Below, in pieces: positions 12,801-24,836 of a stretch of 64,000 nucleotides of DNA. The notes under the pieces are model-generated. The model did not search any database, was not told the DNA's origin, and worked only from the letters and a program-made list of their open reading frames with translations. Source of the stretch: Astropecten irregularis (Eukaryota > Echinodermata > Asteroidea > Paxillosida > Astropectinidae); contig OZ020264.1 of the NCBI GenBank assembly GCA_963971285.1, positions 11,918,431-11,982,430 on the forward strand. Direction: 5' to 3'. A program made the position numbers and the translations under genes. The first letter of the stretch is position 1. Each line of letters starts with the position of its first letter.

Positions 12801-15800
12801 ACTACATCACGGACATCATGAAGGTAAGACAAACATTGCTAATGCTGTATGTATCTAAATAACAAATGATCCTTGGGAAATAGCAGTATGTGAGTGGTTT
12901 CATGGCTTCTGACTGCCAAACGAACAAAGATAATTAACTATTAGGGACACTGCCGACATAGGGCTGGATAGCTCAGTAGGCAAGTGTGCTGGTACGGTAT
13001 TCCAGAGGTCGCTGGTTTGAATCCTGCTCCAGTCTTTTTCCCTTTGTTCACCTTTCAGTGACTTACAATTGATCTCTTCTGGATGTTTTCTCTCTTGTTA
13101 TCTTGATGTTTTTTTCAGCTTCTCAAGCAGTTAACAGAAACAACCATCGTCTGCGTAGTGCTACGGCACATTCAGCGCATGATCCCGTATTTCTGCTGCT
13201 TTCCCAAGCTGACCAAAGACTTGGTCAAGGTAAGACAAATTAATAACTGTCCCATTATTGAGGGAGAGAAACTTTCATACTGGTCAGGCCTAGCTACTTA
13301 AGACTCAGACCTGGGCTTTGTCTGGACCTTCTATAATCCCCAGCCTTGAACTATCAACTCTCCAAGCCCCTGCTGTGTCCTGGATCATAGTTGGCATAAA
13401 CCTGATTGACAGGTTGAGTCCACATTGATCATGGACAGTATCCAGAAGCCGGGCTTGATTGATTTGAAGCAGCTCTATTGTAGTGAAGTTCAGGGCTGAG
13501 GAGGAGGATTACAGGCCTGAAGGCCCATGCCTGGTCAGGCTTTTTAATTCAATTGAGGAGGAATTCAGCAAGTTTATGACAGCAGTGTAAAATGCCTTTT
13601 ATTTTCAACCTCCGTCTCATGAGCCCATCCTTTTGTGTGTGTTTCAGAGACTAGTCAGCCTCTGGAGTACCGGGGAGGAGGCTGTTAGGGTGCTGTCGTT
13701 CCTTGGTTTGTTCTCCGTTCATCGATGCATGCAGAAGACCGGCTGGTTGGAGTTCATCTTAAAGGTTTGTACAAGACGGATGTTCTACTTGTAAAAGAAA
13801 TTGCCTCTGATATGGTCGTTGCCTTGGTGCCCCTGGTCATTGCCTTGATGCCCCTGGCCATTACCTTAGTGTCTTTCAGTGGTTTCGTAGGACAAGATAT
13901 TTCTTCAATTTCATGATATCTGATTCTTTTGTGGCACTTCGGTTGACAGCAAATGTACCTGGCCTACGTCAGAAACACCAAGTTCACGTCGCCGACGACT
14001 CTGCCACTCATCAACTTCATGCAGCGGTCCATGACGGAAATGTTTGCCGTGAACACACAGCTAGCATACCAGCATGGCTTCGTCTACATCAGGCAGCTGG
14101 CTATCCACCTCAGGAATGCCATCACCGTCAAAAAGAAGGTATAGTGGGTACCAGTCGTCTGGCAGTATACATTAATATACTAACATTTGCTTGGTAACCA
14201 TTTCTGGTGTTGTAAACTTTTAGGAGAAAATTATGTGGGTACCAGTCACTAGATAATATACTTTAATAACGTTTGCTTGGTAACCAGTTCTCACGTAGAA
14301 AACGTTTTAGGAAAAATATGGCTTCTTTAAAACTATTTGTCTAGGTCTAGGTCTAGTTATTCTCTCATTCAAACGCATTGGAGCAATTTGACATAGCCGT
14401 AACCATATCAGACACAGCCACTTCGTGAAACTGACCTTTAACCTTTCAACCTCTTTCTCAGGACACCTACCAGTCTGTCTACAACTGGCAGTACATCCAC
14501 TGCCTGAATCTCTGGTGCCGTGTTCTGGGGACGTTGCACGCCGACGATACCCTCCGACCGCTCATCTACCCTCTGGTCCAAACGGCCGTCGGAGTTATCA
14601 AGTACGTACTTTCAAAATCTTCTTGCAGCCACTGAAAAGTCACGTCTTGGGCTTCTATAATCCCCAGCCTTGAACTATCAACTTCAAGCCCCTGCTGTGT
14701 CCTGGATCATAGTTGGCATAAACCTGATTGACAGGTTGAGTCCACATTGATCATGGACAGTGTCTAGAAGCAGCTCTTGTCTTGTGTGGTAGGTGCAGAG
14801 GGTTAGGGTTAAAATTGGATGGATGAATTCAAATGAATTACACTGAATCCTGTTTTTTTGTCTTGTCTTCTAGACTGATTCCAGCGGCTCGGTACTATCC
14901 TCTCCGCTTCCAGATTGTCCGATCGCTCAACCTCCTCTCCGAGGCTACGGGGACATTCATTCCCTTGCTACCCTTCATCTTAGAGGTAAGAATTACCGGC
15001 AATAGTTCCCCTGGTAAAAATCACCGTACAAAACAGGAGACACTTGGGGTACCGTTTTCAAGCCCCTGCTGTGTCCTGGATCATAGTTGGCATTAACCTG
15101 ATTGACAGGTTGAGTCCACATTGATCATGGACATTATCCAGAAACCGGGCTTGATTTGTTCCGTTTAATTTTCCAACAGATCTTCGATTTGACGGACTTC
15201 AATAAGAAGCACACCAGCGCGTCCTTCCGACCTTTGAACTTTGCTGTGATGCTGCGGGTCTCCAAGTCCCAGCTCAATGAACGAGCATTCAAGGTACTAG
15301 ACCTGTTTGTTTGTTGGTGCATCTTTGATTTGATTACTCATTTTATGAAGCTTTTGCATGATGATACTAACATTTTACTTTTTTACATTTTACCTATGGA
15401 GAGAAACTGTAATACTGGTTGGGCCTAGCCACTGAAAAGCCAGGCCAGGTCTGGGCTTTGCCTAGTGTCTTGGGCTTCTATAATCCCCAGCCTTGAACTA
15501 TCAACTCCAAGCCCCTGCTGTGTCCTGGATCATAGTTGGCATAAACCTGATTGACAGGTTGAGTCCACATTGATCATGGACAGATGAATGTGAAGAATGT
15601 AAAGAAGTTTTTTTTTCAATGTAAAATTCCGTCTTCGTTATTTTATGTAGGATGGCCTCATGGATCAGTTGTATGAGGTGACGTTGGAACACTTGCAAAT
15701 TCACAGCTGCTCCATCGGATTTCCCGAGCTTGCGTTGCCAGCTATACTTCAGGTAACAATTGCTACGGTTTTTTTTTACTGTTTTCTTCTGTTTCTAATG

Positions 15801-17521
15801 ATCAATTGAGCTGGAAATTTCACAGGTTTATTTTTATTCCATGACAAATCGAATTATAAACAGACTGAAACTTTTCTATCAACTTTACTAAAGTATGATA
15901 GTGCTTTTAATTGTCGCCTGTCGGCCCATTTTTTACCTCTTTTTGGGGTGAATTTTTGTGTCAATAGCTCAAGGCTTTCCTGAAGAAGTGCAAGGTGGCT
16001 AACTACTGCAAGATGATGAAGGGTCTGTTGGAGAAGATCCAGGAGACGTGCAAAGAGGTTGGCAAGAAGAGGGACTCTGTCTCATTCGGCGTCGCCAACG
16101 ACTCCGCCGTGGTGAGTGAACTGACGTCATTCCTCAGAAATCTCCCAAGATCTAATGACTGAAAAAGCTCTGAAGGTGTCCGAGCTTTTTATAAGATACC
16201 CGGAGAGTCACATAATGTCAAAAAGCTCTTGATTGCTTTGTTATTTCCATTGTATACACTGAATGGGGATACTGTGTGGAACAAGAGGTTCAATGAACCT
16301 TTATTGTCCTCCAAAAAATCGCTCATTGTGGTACATTTACCCACTAGCATTTGAATAAAACAGGGTTTTCAAGTAGATAACAATCTTTGAGTTCTGAACA
16401 CAGCTGCGCCGGTTACACCGATTACATCCATTCGGAATTTGGGATATTGTCTGGCGGTATTAAACCATTGTGTGCCTCCATTGTTTACACCAAGCTCCCT
16501 GCAAACATGACCTGGCCAGATGACCTCTATTTGACCAGTGACTGATAATGAGGCCGGTAAAAACAAAAACTGGTCTAAAGGGATTAAAACCTCTCTTGAT
16601 TGCTTCCTTAACAGAAAGCGTGGGAGAACAAGATGAAGGCTCAGGGTACCACCCTCAGTAAGCACTACGTCACATACAAGGGTCTCCGCGAGAAGGAACT
16701 ACGACGGGAAGAAGCTGGAAAAGAAAGGGTGAGAATTTCTACTCGGTCAAAATCTTTCAAAGATAGATCATTTTCTACAAGCTGGGGCTTATTTCATAGA
16801 GCTGCTTCAGCACAAAAATTGCTAAATTTCACTGTTTTCTCATGAATCTGCATTTCTTGGACAAAAACCATAGTATGATATTACAACCGTAACTAGTCTT
16901 TCCCATTTTTTTGATGGCATGTTTCGTGATCAGATGACGGAAGACATCCCGATGATGCGCAAGAGAGAGGTAACCAAGAAGGAAGAAGACAAGAGAGAGT
17001 TTGCCGAGCTCTTCGATACCGACAGCGACTCTGAGGACGACCTGCTGGTTCGGGCCCAGCGGAAGAAGGAACGGTACACGCCCAAAAACCGGAAGAGGAG
17101 AGCTGACGAATCAGACAGCGACGACGATGATGACATCAGTCCTGACGATGGCGAAGAAGACATCGATGATGATGACGGAAGCGATGGAGAGCACGCAGAC
17201 GCCTCCGATTCGGAAGAAGACGCGGAGCCGCCAAAGGTCAACCCGATGTCAAAGGTCACAGGCAAGGTCAAGGTACTGGAGGAAGGGGAGGACAAAGATG
17301 ACATCGTCAGGGACTTTGACTTCTGGTCCGACAACGACAGCGACAACGATGCGCAACCGAGGAAGAAGAAAAAGAAGATGAGTAGTCTAAAGGAAACAGA
17401 CGGCAAGAAAATGACCGGCATGAAAACGGCGGGCGGCATGAAGAAGAAGGGCGGAAAAATGCCGAATAAAACGGCAAAATTCAAGAAGGGATTCAAAGGA
17501 AAATCCAGTTCCAAAGTTTGA
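9867..17521 (+). CDS. NOC2L: Nucleolar complex protein 2 homologue (NOC2L / Noc2p)
   Basis: Noc2 family proteins pair with Noc1/Mak21 and Noc3 to carry pre-60S ribosomal particles from nucleolus to nucleoplasm; vertebrate NOC2L (NIR) also inhibits histone acetylation. Exons: 9867-9886, 10379-10648, 10788-10959, 11221-11334, 11625-11733, 12280-12367, 12745-12823, 13119-13229, 13648-13764, 13950-14138, 14462-14601, 14874-14985, 15180-15293, 15651-15752, 15968-16111, 16615-16728, 16934-17521. Total is 2583 nt, 860 aa plus TGA (human about 749 aa). The 20-nt first exon (MPKNKS) joins in phase to an Asp/Glu-rich segment, then [14 protein letters not shown]. The Noc2 domain spans about residues 200-665, with landmarks [75 protein letters not shown] and [10 protein letters not shown]. 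The last exon encodes a longer than usual acidic, then lysine-rich tail. Introns carry FB, SINE and IR8 repeats. Confidence 0.97.
10985..11133. repeat. FB5 fold-back element
   Basis: Defines FB5: about 135-150 bp, TTTCACGAAGCCCTACGATC at one end and GTTACGATGAGTTTGGTGAA at the other, with CGATCGATCG near the left end. Located 25 bp after a NOC2L donor. Further copies: 6493-6642, 25577-25706, 32593-32723, 35092-35225. Confidence 0.7.
11834..12005. repeat. FB4-related short element
   Basis: Shared block TGATCAATTGAGCTGAAA plus ATCATACTTTGGTAAAG. Related blocks occur at 15758-15910 and 22345-22508, each in an intron; the one at 15758 begins within 10 bases of a NOC2L donor. Confidence 0.55.
12865..13075 (+). 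repeat. tRNA-derived SINE copy
   Basis: Full 5' flank and head in NOC2L intron 7. Box A is degenerate (CTCAGTAGGCAAG). Confidence 0.7.
13258..13560. repeat. IR8 repeat, longest copy
   Basis: About 300 bp in NOC2L intron 8, with both GCCTGG-rich ends. Confidence 0.65.
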
Positions 17522-18334
17522 GCGACAGCCTCACAGTCTACCATAGTCTCCACAGGACGAACTGGATCCTAAAGCACGCATTACAACGCATATCACACTG
17601 AAGTGTATTGTGGTATTCAGGTTACCACAGAAAAAAGCATGTGGTATTAAGGGTCAAGTTTTTTCAGGCAAAAATAATCCATGGATTTTAATCGAGATTT
17701 CATCGAGAAAAACAAAATCGTACTTTGCAAGAATGACTTATTAGTAGAAGTACCAAATGTTTGATTTTATTAAGTTTGGTCCATGGATACTTAATGGAGT
17801 GTCCTATATATTCAGAAAAAGAGATTGAAATCTTTTTAAAAATATCCATCGAATAATTACAGATAAAGTAGTGGAAGTATTTATATACGAACAAGGCACA
17901 AGCAAAAGGCTTAATTTTCACAAACCAAGCCCGAGAAAAATCCCGGACACTGGAAATTGGTCCCTAGCTTTATAAATTGCATATTCAACTTAATAATGGG
18001 CTAGTTTTAATGAGCCATTTGAGAGTTAAATCTGAATAGTATCTGGTACACAGACTTCTTTCATTGCATATAAACACCCAAGTTTGAATTTCCCAGACTA
18101 AAGACTCTATTGCTATACCACATGACTCTGGGCAAGCTTTTGCATAGTGATACTCATCATGTGATATAGCAACAGTGTCTTTAGTCTGGAGAATTCAGGT
18201 TTTGATGTTTACGTACAGTGAATGTATTCAGTGTACCAGATATTGTTCAATTTTAACTTGCGAAAGGCTTATTTCATGGCATTGCATATCGTACGCATAT
18301 TAAACCCTGTTAGCAGAGAAAAAGTTTGATATTT

Positions 18335-18579
18335 GGCAATTTCACAGAGCTGCTTAAGCACCAAAATTTGCTTAAGCACCAAAAGCCTTGGTATTGAAAT
18401 AAAATCAGTATGACAGCCAAAACTCCTTGTGAATGTTATGATCAGCAAACAATGGTCAAATACAAGCAAAAGCAGTATTAAACATCACATGAAAAATTGG
18501 TTGGTAATCCTGTTTGATCAAGGAAGACTTTTCATGCTTAAGCAATTTTTGTGCTAAGCAGCTCTATGAAACTGGCCCC
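18335..18579. repeat. FB1 fold-back element
   Basis: Defines FB1: about 240 bp with ends GAGCTGCTTAAGCAC and the reverse complement, then CAATTTCATAGAG outwards, and an inner CTTGATCAAGGAAG. Ends can pair into a hairpin. Other near-complete copies are listed; fragments lie at 16787-16830 and 52375-52425. Confidence 0.7.
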
Positions 18580-19902
18580 TGTTAAAAGCTGTCCATAGAC
18601 TTGTGTGCGCAGACACAAAACTTATATACTCACACACAGCCTTGCATTGAAATCAGTAAAGTGCAAATGATTCATCAAACTCACAAAAGATTTCAGACTT
18701 ATTGAAAAAAATTTATTCAAAAGTATTAATCCCCCAAAGAAATTAACAAATCCAGAGAATGTTTGAAGCTGAAATGCTGTCTCCTATTGTTTTTATCGAG
18801 TAATTTCTTTAAAACATAACTGCTCAAAATCTTTCTGATTTTCAAATTGCACTTTATAAATAAATTCATTATTTCCTGGAGAGGGCGACACATATTTTAT
18901 CATTTTTCGCTATTTAAGGTAACAAAAACCAACAAATTCTTTACGGTTTAAGTGAATATAAATGATACAAACAAAACAATAGTTTTATACAAGTTTTAAG
19001 GCCACGGTTATACTAATACTTAAGGAAACGTAACATTTAGTTCCTTTTTATTAATAATTAGAAAATGAAGGTTTTATTGATAACGAACAGAAAGGCACTT
19101 GTGAAATGAAACAATAATACTGTTCAGTCATAATAATTGCATATATTTGAAACAAAACAAATTGCATTTGATTAAAAAAAAGTATTAAACAATAGTATAA
19201 TCATAACTGGTACCCTTCTTTTCACTGGAACCCGTCTGCACTGTCACTGGAATCCATATCTTAACTGGTACCCACTCCTCATTGGTAATCACCAAAATGT
19301 AATAATAGCACCATGCTGTACATGTCTTATTTACACATTTTTATTTACAAAACTATAAACAGCTGCCAATTATAGCATTGCATACACTCTCCAATTTAAT
19401 TTGTTTGTTTTTAATGAAATAAAGACAACCAAAAAACCTACATGAAATTACCGGAACATTTGTTTTCACGTTCAGTTATTTGATGATGGGTATGACGTGG
19501 AGTGCCGAAGCCGGAGCGGTCTGGTTGGGTCAAAACTCAAGATCTTGTGGGGGGAAATTCCACAGATAGTGGGAGGTTTCGGTATCGAGCTTCCAGCCCA
19601 GTCATCATGGGGTTTGCAGGATTGGGCATCCTTGAGCAAGATGCTTTGCAGTTAATTGCTTCTCTCCGCCCGAGAGTAAATGGGTACCTGTGAGGGTAGA
19701 GATGGTTGCAACGTTTGATTAGCCTTAACGTGTTGTGATCCACTACTTGGGGGCTGTACACTCCCCTGCGAGTAAAGACGTCATAAGCCGTGTCCCATTT
19801 GACTGGCTGCGGCAATTGGCTGCGCGAACATTTTGTTGCCTTGTCCAAATTGTCTGGCTTCAACTGCAACACCACGAACATCAAGCCACAAAGGAAGGTG
19901 AC

Positions 19903-19908
19903 TTTATT
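19903..19908 (-). terminator. Candidate SAMD11 polyadenylation signal
   Basis: AATAAA on the minus strand, about 395 nt past the SAMD11 stop, and the first such hexamer downstream. Usage cannot be told from sequence alone. Confidence 0.35.
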
Positions 19909-20302
19909 GTGACCGGGCCGACCTCAGAGTTCGTATGCTTGTAAACATGAATTTACGTCACATTCAGATGTTCGGACAAACAAGTCGCACGTTGCCCAAT
20001 TAACTTACACGTAAACGTTGTGAGATTTGTCCGAACATCTGGTTAACAATAGCTGTTCGATATAAAGGGCGTATTCTATAAATAGCTCGACAGCGCATCT
20101 CAATTCTACTGGCTGAATCCAGTTCGAAGATGCAGTTGCAGCCATGGCCGTAGTCAGCGGCCACAGCCAGACAATTGGGACACGGCCAAAAGTGATAACC
20201 CAATCCAATAAAGTATTCAGGCTTTTCAATAACTGGACCCGACCAGTATAATAAGTTTCTCTTCCTCAAATATGGCTGACAGCACCAAAAAACAAAAACA
20301 GT

Positions 20303-23300
20303 TCAGAGTGTGGGAGGCTCCTCGTAAGGCGGCTTGAGTTGGCAGTACTGACCGTCCAGCGTGAAGCCCAACCTCCGCGCCACCCGGAGTCGGATCTTGA
20401 GGGCAGGGCCGAGCTTCAGGCCCATGTTCTGCAGAAGGTGGTCCTCTGTGAGCACTGGGAGGATTTCCCCGTCGATGGCTTGATCCCGGAAGACCTGTGG
20501 GGGCAGGACAGAGAGGGTAAAGGGGGTTGGTTTATCATAGAATACGAGTATGGACCTGAGTTTTTTCAACCGGCACTACAACCAACTTGTTTTGACGCCA
20601 TAAATAGTGGACCCTCGGGAGTATCACCAGTTGCCTAATATCATGGAATCCGTTACGGCCTATTTTTGTTACAGGCACTGCTAAAAGTGAAATCTATTTC
20701 ATGGAATCCGTAAGCAAGACTTTCGGTATAACCGTGATTATTTTTCTACTAATGCTCTGTCATATGCATTCAAGTTCCAGCTTAGCGTTTCAACAAAAGA
20801 GAACTCTCCCCAAAAATATGCTAACTATAAGCAAAAAGAAGTCTGCTATCATTATAGGCCGCTATAACATATAGGCCGATATGTTGTGTTTATTCTGCAT
20901 AACTGTCACTAATATGCATACCTGAACGTATTCCTCGCAGCCCTTCAGCGACTGTATAAACTGAGCTACATCCTCTACCGTCCACAGGCTCATATCGCTG
21001 GGTAGGAACACCGCGTCGTTGGTGGGCGTCCGGGACGAAGGACTGATGTCGTCAGGGTTCTGGCCGGAATTGAGTGCGCTGTTATTTCTATTGTCTGGGA
21101 AGGCTACGAAAATGCAAAAAAGTACATATGAAACCAAAATTAACCATGTTGCTAACTGCTATGTTCGTTAAAAGCGGCGTTCCACTGCTTATGAGTGACA
21201 AATATCCGTGGAAACAAAAAAACAACGTCTGGTGCCTTCTCGTTTGAAACCATACCTGGCGTTTTAGGCACGGCGTCCGGTCTTGTCAACTCAATCATCT
21301 TGACGGTCGGTGTCTTAGTGGTGGGCGTTAGTAATGACTGGGTCCGCCTACTGCTACTACCCTCTGTCTGGCCTGGTAACTGTTGCTGGGGTCCGCCGTG
21401 TATGAGAGTCGCGTTGCCGCTCAAACGAGATCCCAGTTGATGCGAGTGGAATCTATCAACAACGGCAACAAAGAACAAAACCATTTTTTTTAACTGAGAA
21501 ATTGAGTGCGTGGTTTCATGGCTTCTGACTGCCAAACGAACAAAGATAACTGACTATTAGGGACACCACCAACATAGGGCTGGATAGCTCAGTTACGGTA
21601 AGAGCGCTGGTATGGTATTCCAGGGGTCACAGGTTCGAATCCCACTCGAAATTTTCTTTGTTCACCTTTCAATGTCTCAAACTTAATCCAGTCAGTTTTC
21701 CTTGAGGTTATATTTTGATGATTAATATTTAGTCCTCTGATTATTAAAATGACGATACAAATTTACAAATTTTTACCTTGGTCTCAGGGTAGCCTGGCCT
21801 TTTTGGAATGCTGCGCTGGTTGTCGCTGACACTAGTACAATGTGGGGACTTCTGTTCACCTGAAATATAAAAGAGACCAGCTAGCTTTTAATTACAAATC
21901 AATAACATTTTCCTTATTTTGAAAGGTTTAATGTGAACCATTTATCGCTCCGAGTTGAGTCCAATCGGTAAAGTATACCTACCTCTCTTTCTTTCTCGAC
22001 GACGCCCTGCATGTCAAAATGCTGAGGGGAGTTCTGCTTCCGCGACTTGTGCGCCATTGCCAGGTCATGCTTGTCGTACTGCGGGTCGCCGAGGACAAAG
22101 GACACCGGGGAGCTCTGTCCGCTTCCACTGCTTGACGGCGACGTGGGGCTGTTGAGGTTGAGGGATTTACGGGCATTTTCTGTCGGGAGAAGACAGTGGA
22201 CCTCGGGTGTGAATTACTAGGGCTATTTATTGATTTAAAACGATGGATCGAAAGTCAATTGAAGGAGTGAAATAAGTCAAACAAAAGACTGAAAACAGTT
22301 TTGATCTCCAATTTACAATTTGATCTCCAATTTGATCTGACAATTTCACATAACTATTGCAACGGTTTTTCGCTGTTTTCTACAGTTTCCAATGATCAAT
22401 TGAGCTGAAATTTAACAGGTTTGTTTTTATTCCATGCCAAATCAAATTATGAACAGACCGCAGCTGTTCTATCAACTTTAATAACCAAAGTATAGTATCT
22501 TTAAAGTATTATCGCCTGATAAGGTCACATAAATTGACATAAAAGGCCTTGTACATTTAGGAACCAATTTTATAAACTCCTGTCGAGTTTACCCACCGAT
22601 ATTTTGTGGCTCAGGCGAGTTGGCAGCCTGGAAGATGCACCGCTGCTGCTCGTCATAAATGTCGCCCTCTGTTGGCGACGTGCTGCGGGAGCGTTTGCCG
22701 TTTCTGAAGTCGGTAGGCAGGTTTCTCTTCCTAGGTCCTTCCCTGGTCCCCAGTAGGTGGGAACCGTTGGTCTGGTGTAGGTGGTTGATGATCTGATTCA
22801 ACTGGCTGGGCTCCGATTCCATCCTGTACACAACAACAACAAACAACAACAATAAACAAACAAACAACTAGTTACTTTGAAATTCTTACTATACCTTCCA
22901 TTAACCCTAACCCCCTGCACCTATCACTCAGGGAAAGAGTTGCATTTGTACTTACCCAATCTTACGTACGACCTTCTTCTCCGTGACATTGTTGTTGAGA
23001 TTCGTCATACAACCATTGGAGCTAGATCTCTTGTCGGAAGGTCTTGAGCGAGCCTTTACAACAGAGAAAATAAAATAATAAATCCAATCTTTACCATACT
23101 TTGTACAATATATTTCACTTTTTAATGGCATAAGAATGAAGTGAAAAAAGAGGAAATCAGCTGATCCAAGGAAAAGTTGCAAGCCTGTGGCCAATTTCAT
23201 AGAGCTGCTTGTGCACCAAAATTTGCTTAAGCACCAAAAACCTTGATAAATGCAAATTAAGTATGCCAGCAAAAACTCCTTGTTCATGTTATTCTCAGCA

Positions 23301-24836
23301 AACAATGGCCGAGTACATGTCAAAAGCAGTAAACATCTCATAAAAATTTGGTTGGCAATCCTGTTTGATCAAGGAAGACTTTTCATGCTTAAGCAAATTT
23401 TTTGCTTAAGCAGCTCAATAAAATTGGGCCCTGGTTTATACCTGAAGAAGTCCACGTGACATTAGAATCTTTAGACTCTTCCCTCGATGCCTAATGCTTC
23501 GCTTCCAGTCCTTGGCGGTCTCCCGTCCGCTGATGTACTGGAATTCATTCGGGGTATGCCATCTATTCTGTAAGAACAATTGTGGAGAGGGGAAAGGGAC
23601 TGGTGACTTGTCTATTCAGTATTGATCCTACGGATATGGTTGTATGTGAATGGTTTCATGGCTTCTGACTGCCAAACAAACAATGATAATTGACTATTAG
23701 GGACACCACCAACATAGGGCTGGAGAGCTCATTTGGTAAGACCGCCGGTACGATTTCAAATGCCCCAGTAGAAATTGCTGTCCCACAAAAGGGCCTTTTC
23801 AATCAATCAGTGGGAGCATGCGCCGCAGCAGCGCATTGCCGCATCTACCTTCAAGCTTCGAGCGGTACTTTTGCCCAGGAAAAAATTGCTTTGCCCACTT
23901 CAAAGTTGGGAGGGCTGCAAAAGGTTTAAAAAGGGGTTAAGAAACTTCAGGAGGGGGGCAAAATCTCTCAAACCCTCTCCCCTTCCTGTTGCGCCGCCGG
24001 CGCCGACTGACCTCAAAGAGAATGCTCTGTCCTTTGCTGCCCTGGCAGAGCTTGTTGACGTACAGCAACGCCCGGTTGGACCCGCAGTCTACCTCCAGCA
24101 CCTGATTGCCTTCCACGTCACGGAATGGCTGGTAGTCTTCACTGCGGATCATGTCTCCTGACTGCAAGGCACGAGGGAGGAAACCAGGGAAAAAATTTAA
24201 AATCATTTGTTTGTTCATTTATTTACTCATTTGTTTGTTTATTTGTTTACTCGTTTGTTTGTTTATTTGTTTACTCATGTACTCATTTGGTTACTCATTC
24301 GGTTGCTCAATGTTTACTCATTTGTGTACTCGTTTGTTTGCGCATTTGTTGCTCATTTGTTTGCTCATTTTTGCTAACTCTTTTTTTTGCTTTCTTGTTT
24401 GGTTTTTTTGTTAGTGGGATGTTTTTAAGGGGAGGATTTTTATTTTTTTCAGGGAAAACTGGTCAAGTTTAGATCAAATCCGATCTAAACTTAAAATAAC
24501 TGAAAATAAAAACAAATGTCAAATTCTGACCATTATTCCGAACTCCATGTTGCCTGCACTCAGCGGGGAGTATCGGTCGTCGTCAACGCCATTTGCATAT
24601 TCATGACTTAGATAGTCATCCTCATCTTCCTCATCCATGTCCTCTCTCTCCATGGTTACCGAGGGTTCCGAGTGACCTTTGACCTCGTTCCCCTTGGCCA
24701 TCTCGGCAGGATCGACCGGAACGTCCACTTCCATGACCTCGGTCTTGATCTTGACCTCGCCGGGCGGTTCCGGGGGCGACTGGTTTTCTGGCTCCTTGGG
24801 CGAGCTGCCGATGCTCTCTTGTAACTGATTGGCCAT
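20303..24836 (-). CDS. SAMD11: SAMD11/SAMD7-type SAND-like and SAM domain protein
   Basis: Vertebrate SAMD11 is a nuclear SAM-domain protein linked to Polycomb-type repression, best known in photoreceptors. Exons in transcript order: 24531-24836, 24012-24161, 23442-23567, 22956-23053, 22597-22823, 21983-22179, 21777-21859, 21256-21452, 20922-21103, 20303-20494; 1758 nt, 585 aa plus stop. Exon 5 uses the donor GTGGGT, because only that keeps the frame. The ATG at 24836 is preceded by an in-frame TAG in the same exon. Residues 1-102 are acidic with a sumoylation-type motif IKTE (30-33). About 118-192 form a SAND-like domain (CGSNRALLYVNKLCQGSKG, then TPNEFQYISGRETAKDWKRS). Near 257-271 there is a basic, NLS-like stretch (RKRN...GKRSR). 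The SAM domain is about 499-564 (LWTVEDVAQFIQSLKGCEEY, MGLKLGPALKIR) and ends close to the C terminus; human SAMD11 has a longer tail. The SAND and SAM regions match human SAMD11 very closely. Upstream noncoding exons are not settled. Confidence 0.93.
21505..21725 (+). repeat. tRNA-derived SINE copy
   Basis: Flank, head and tail in the SAMD11 intron between exons 7 and 8, antisense to the gene. Confidence 0.7.
23189..23431. repeat. FB1 fold-back element
   Basis: Near-complete copy in a SAMD11 intron, ending 11 bp before the donor side of exon 23442-23567. Confidence 0.7.
23635..23965 (+). repeat. Truncated SINE fused to an R10 repeat
   Basis: The SINE flank and first part of the head (23640-23755) run directly into an R10 element (23755-23960, with CAGTGGGAGCATGCGCCGCA). 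The inverted R10 relative is at about 59735-59950 in the GLUT gene. Confidence 0.6.
24205..24385. repeat. TTTG-rich simple repeat
   Basis: Degenerate (TTTGTTTA/CTCATTTG)n in SAMD11 intron 1. It creates spurious long frames. Confidence 0.8.

Larger units (their letters stand above)
17522..20302. other. Convergent 3' region between NOC2L and SAMD11
   Basis: Both 3' UTRs must lie here. It is AT rich, with an R9 repeat (17555-17660), an FB1 copy (18335-18579) and a 15-bp inverted repeat (19966-19980 / 20026-20040). Plus-strand AATAAA signals for NOC2L occur at 18398-18403 (inside the FB1 copy) and 18859-18864. The nearest minus-strand AATAAA for SAMD11 is at 19903-19908. About 19490-19960 contains no reading frame I recognise. 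No exon with family similarity was seen. Confidence 0.6.

Noticed and set aside
13812..13880. A three-copy 21-bp tandem reading VIALMPL-like peptide after NOC2L exon 9
   Set aside because: It lies beyond a clear donor at 13764, and the joined NOC2L frame skips it. It is an intronic minisatellite.
16930..17553. A 207-codon open frame on the minus strand
   Set aside because: It is the complement of the NOC2L last exon. GA-rich acidic codons read as Ser/Phe/Leu runs on the other strand, and the plus-strand protein is clearly the real one.
24125..24472. Long frames with repeated Phe-Val-Cys-Leu
   Set aside because: Produced by the TTTG/TTTA simple repeat in SAMD11 intron 1.
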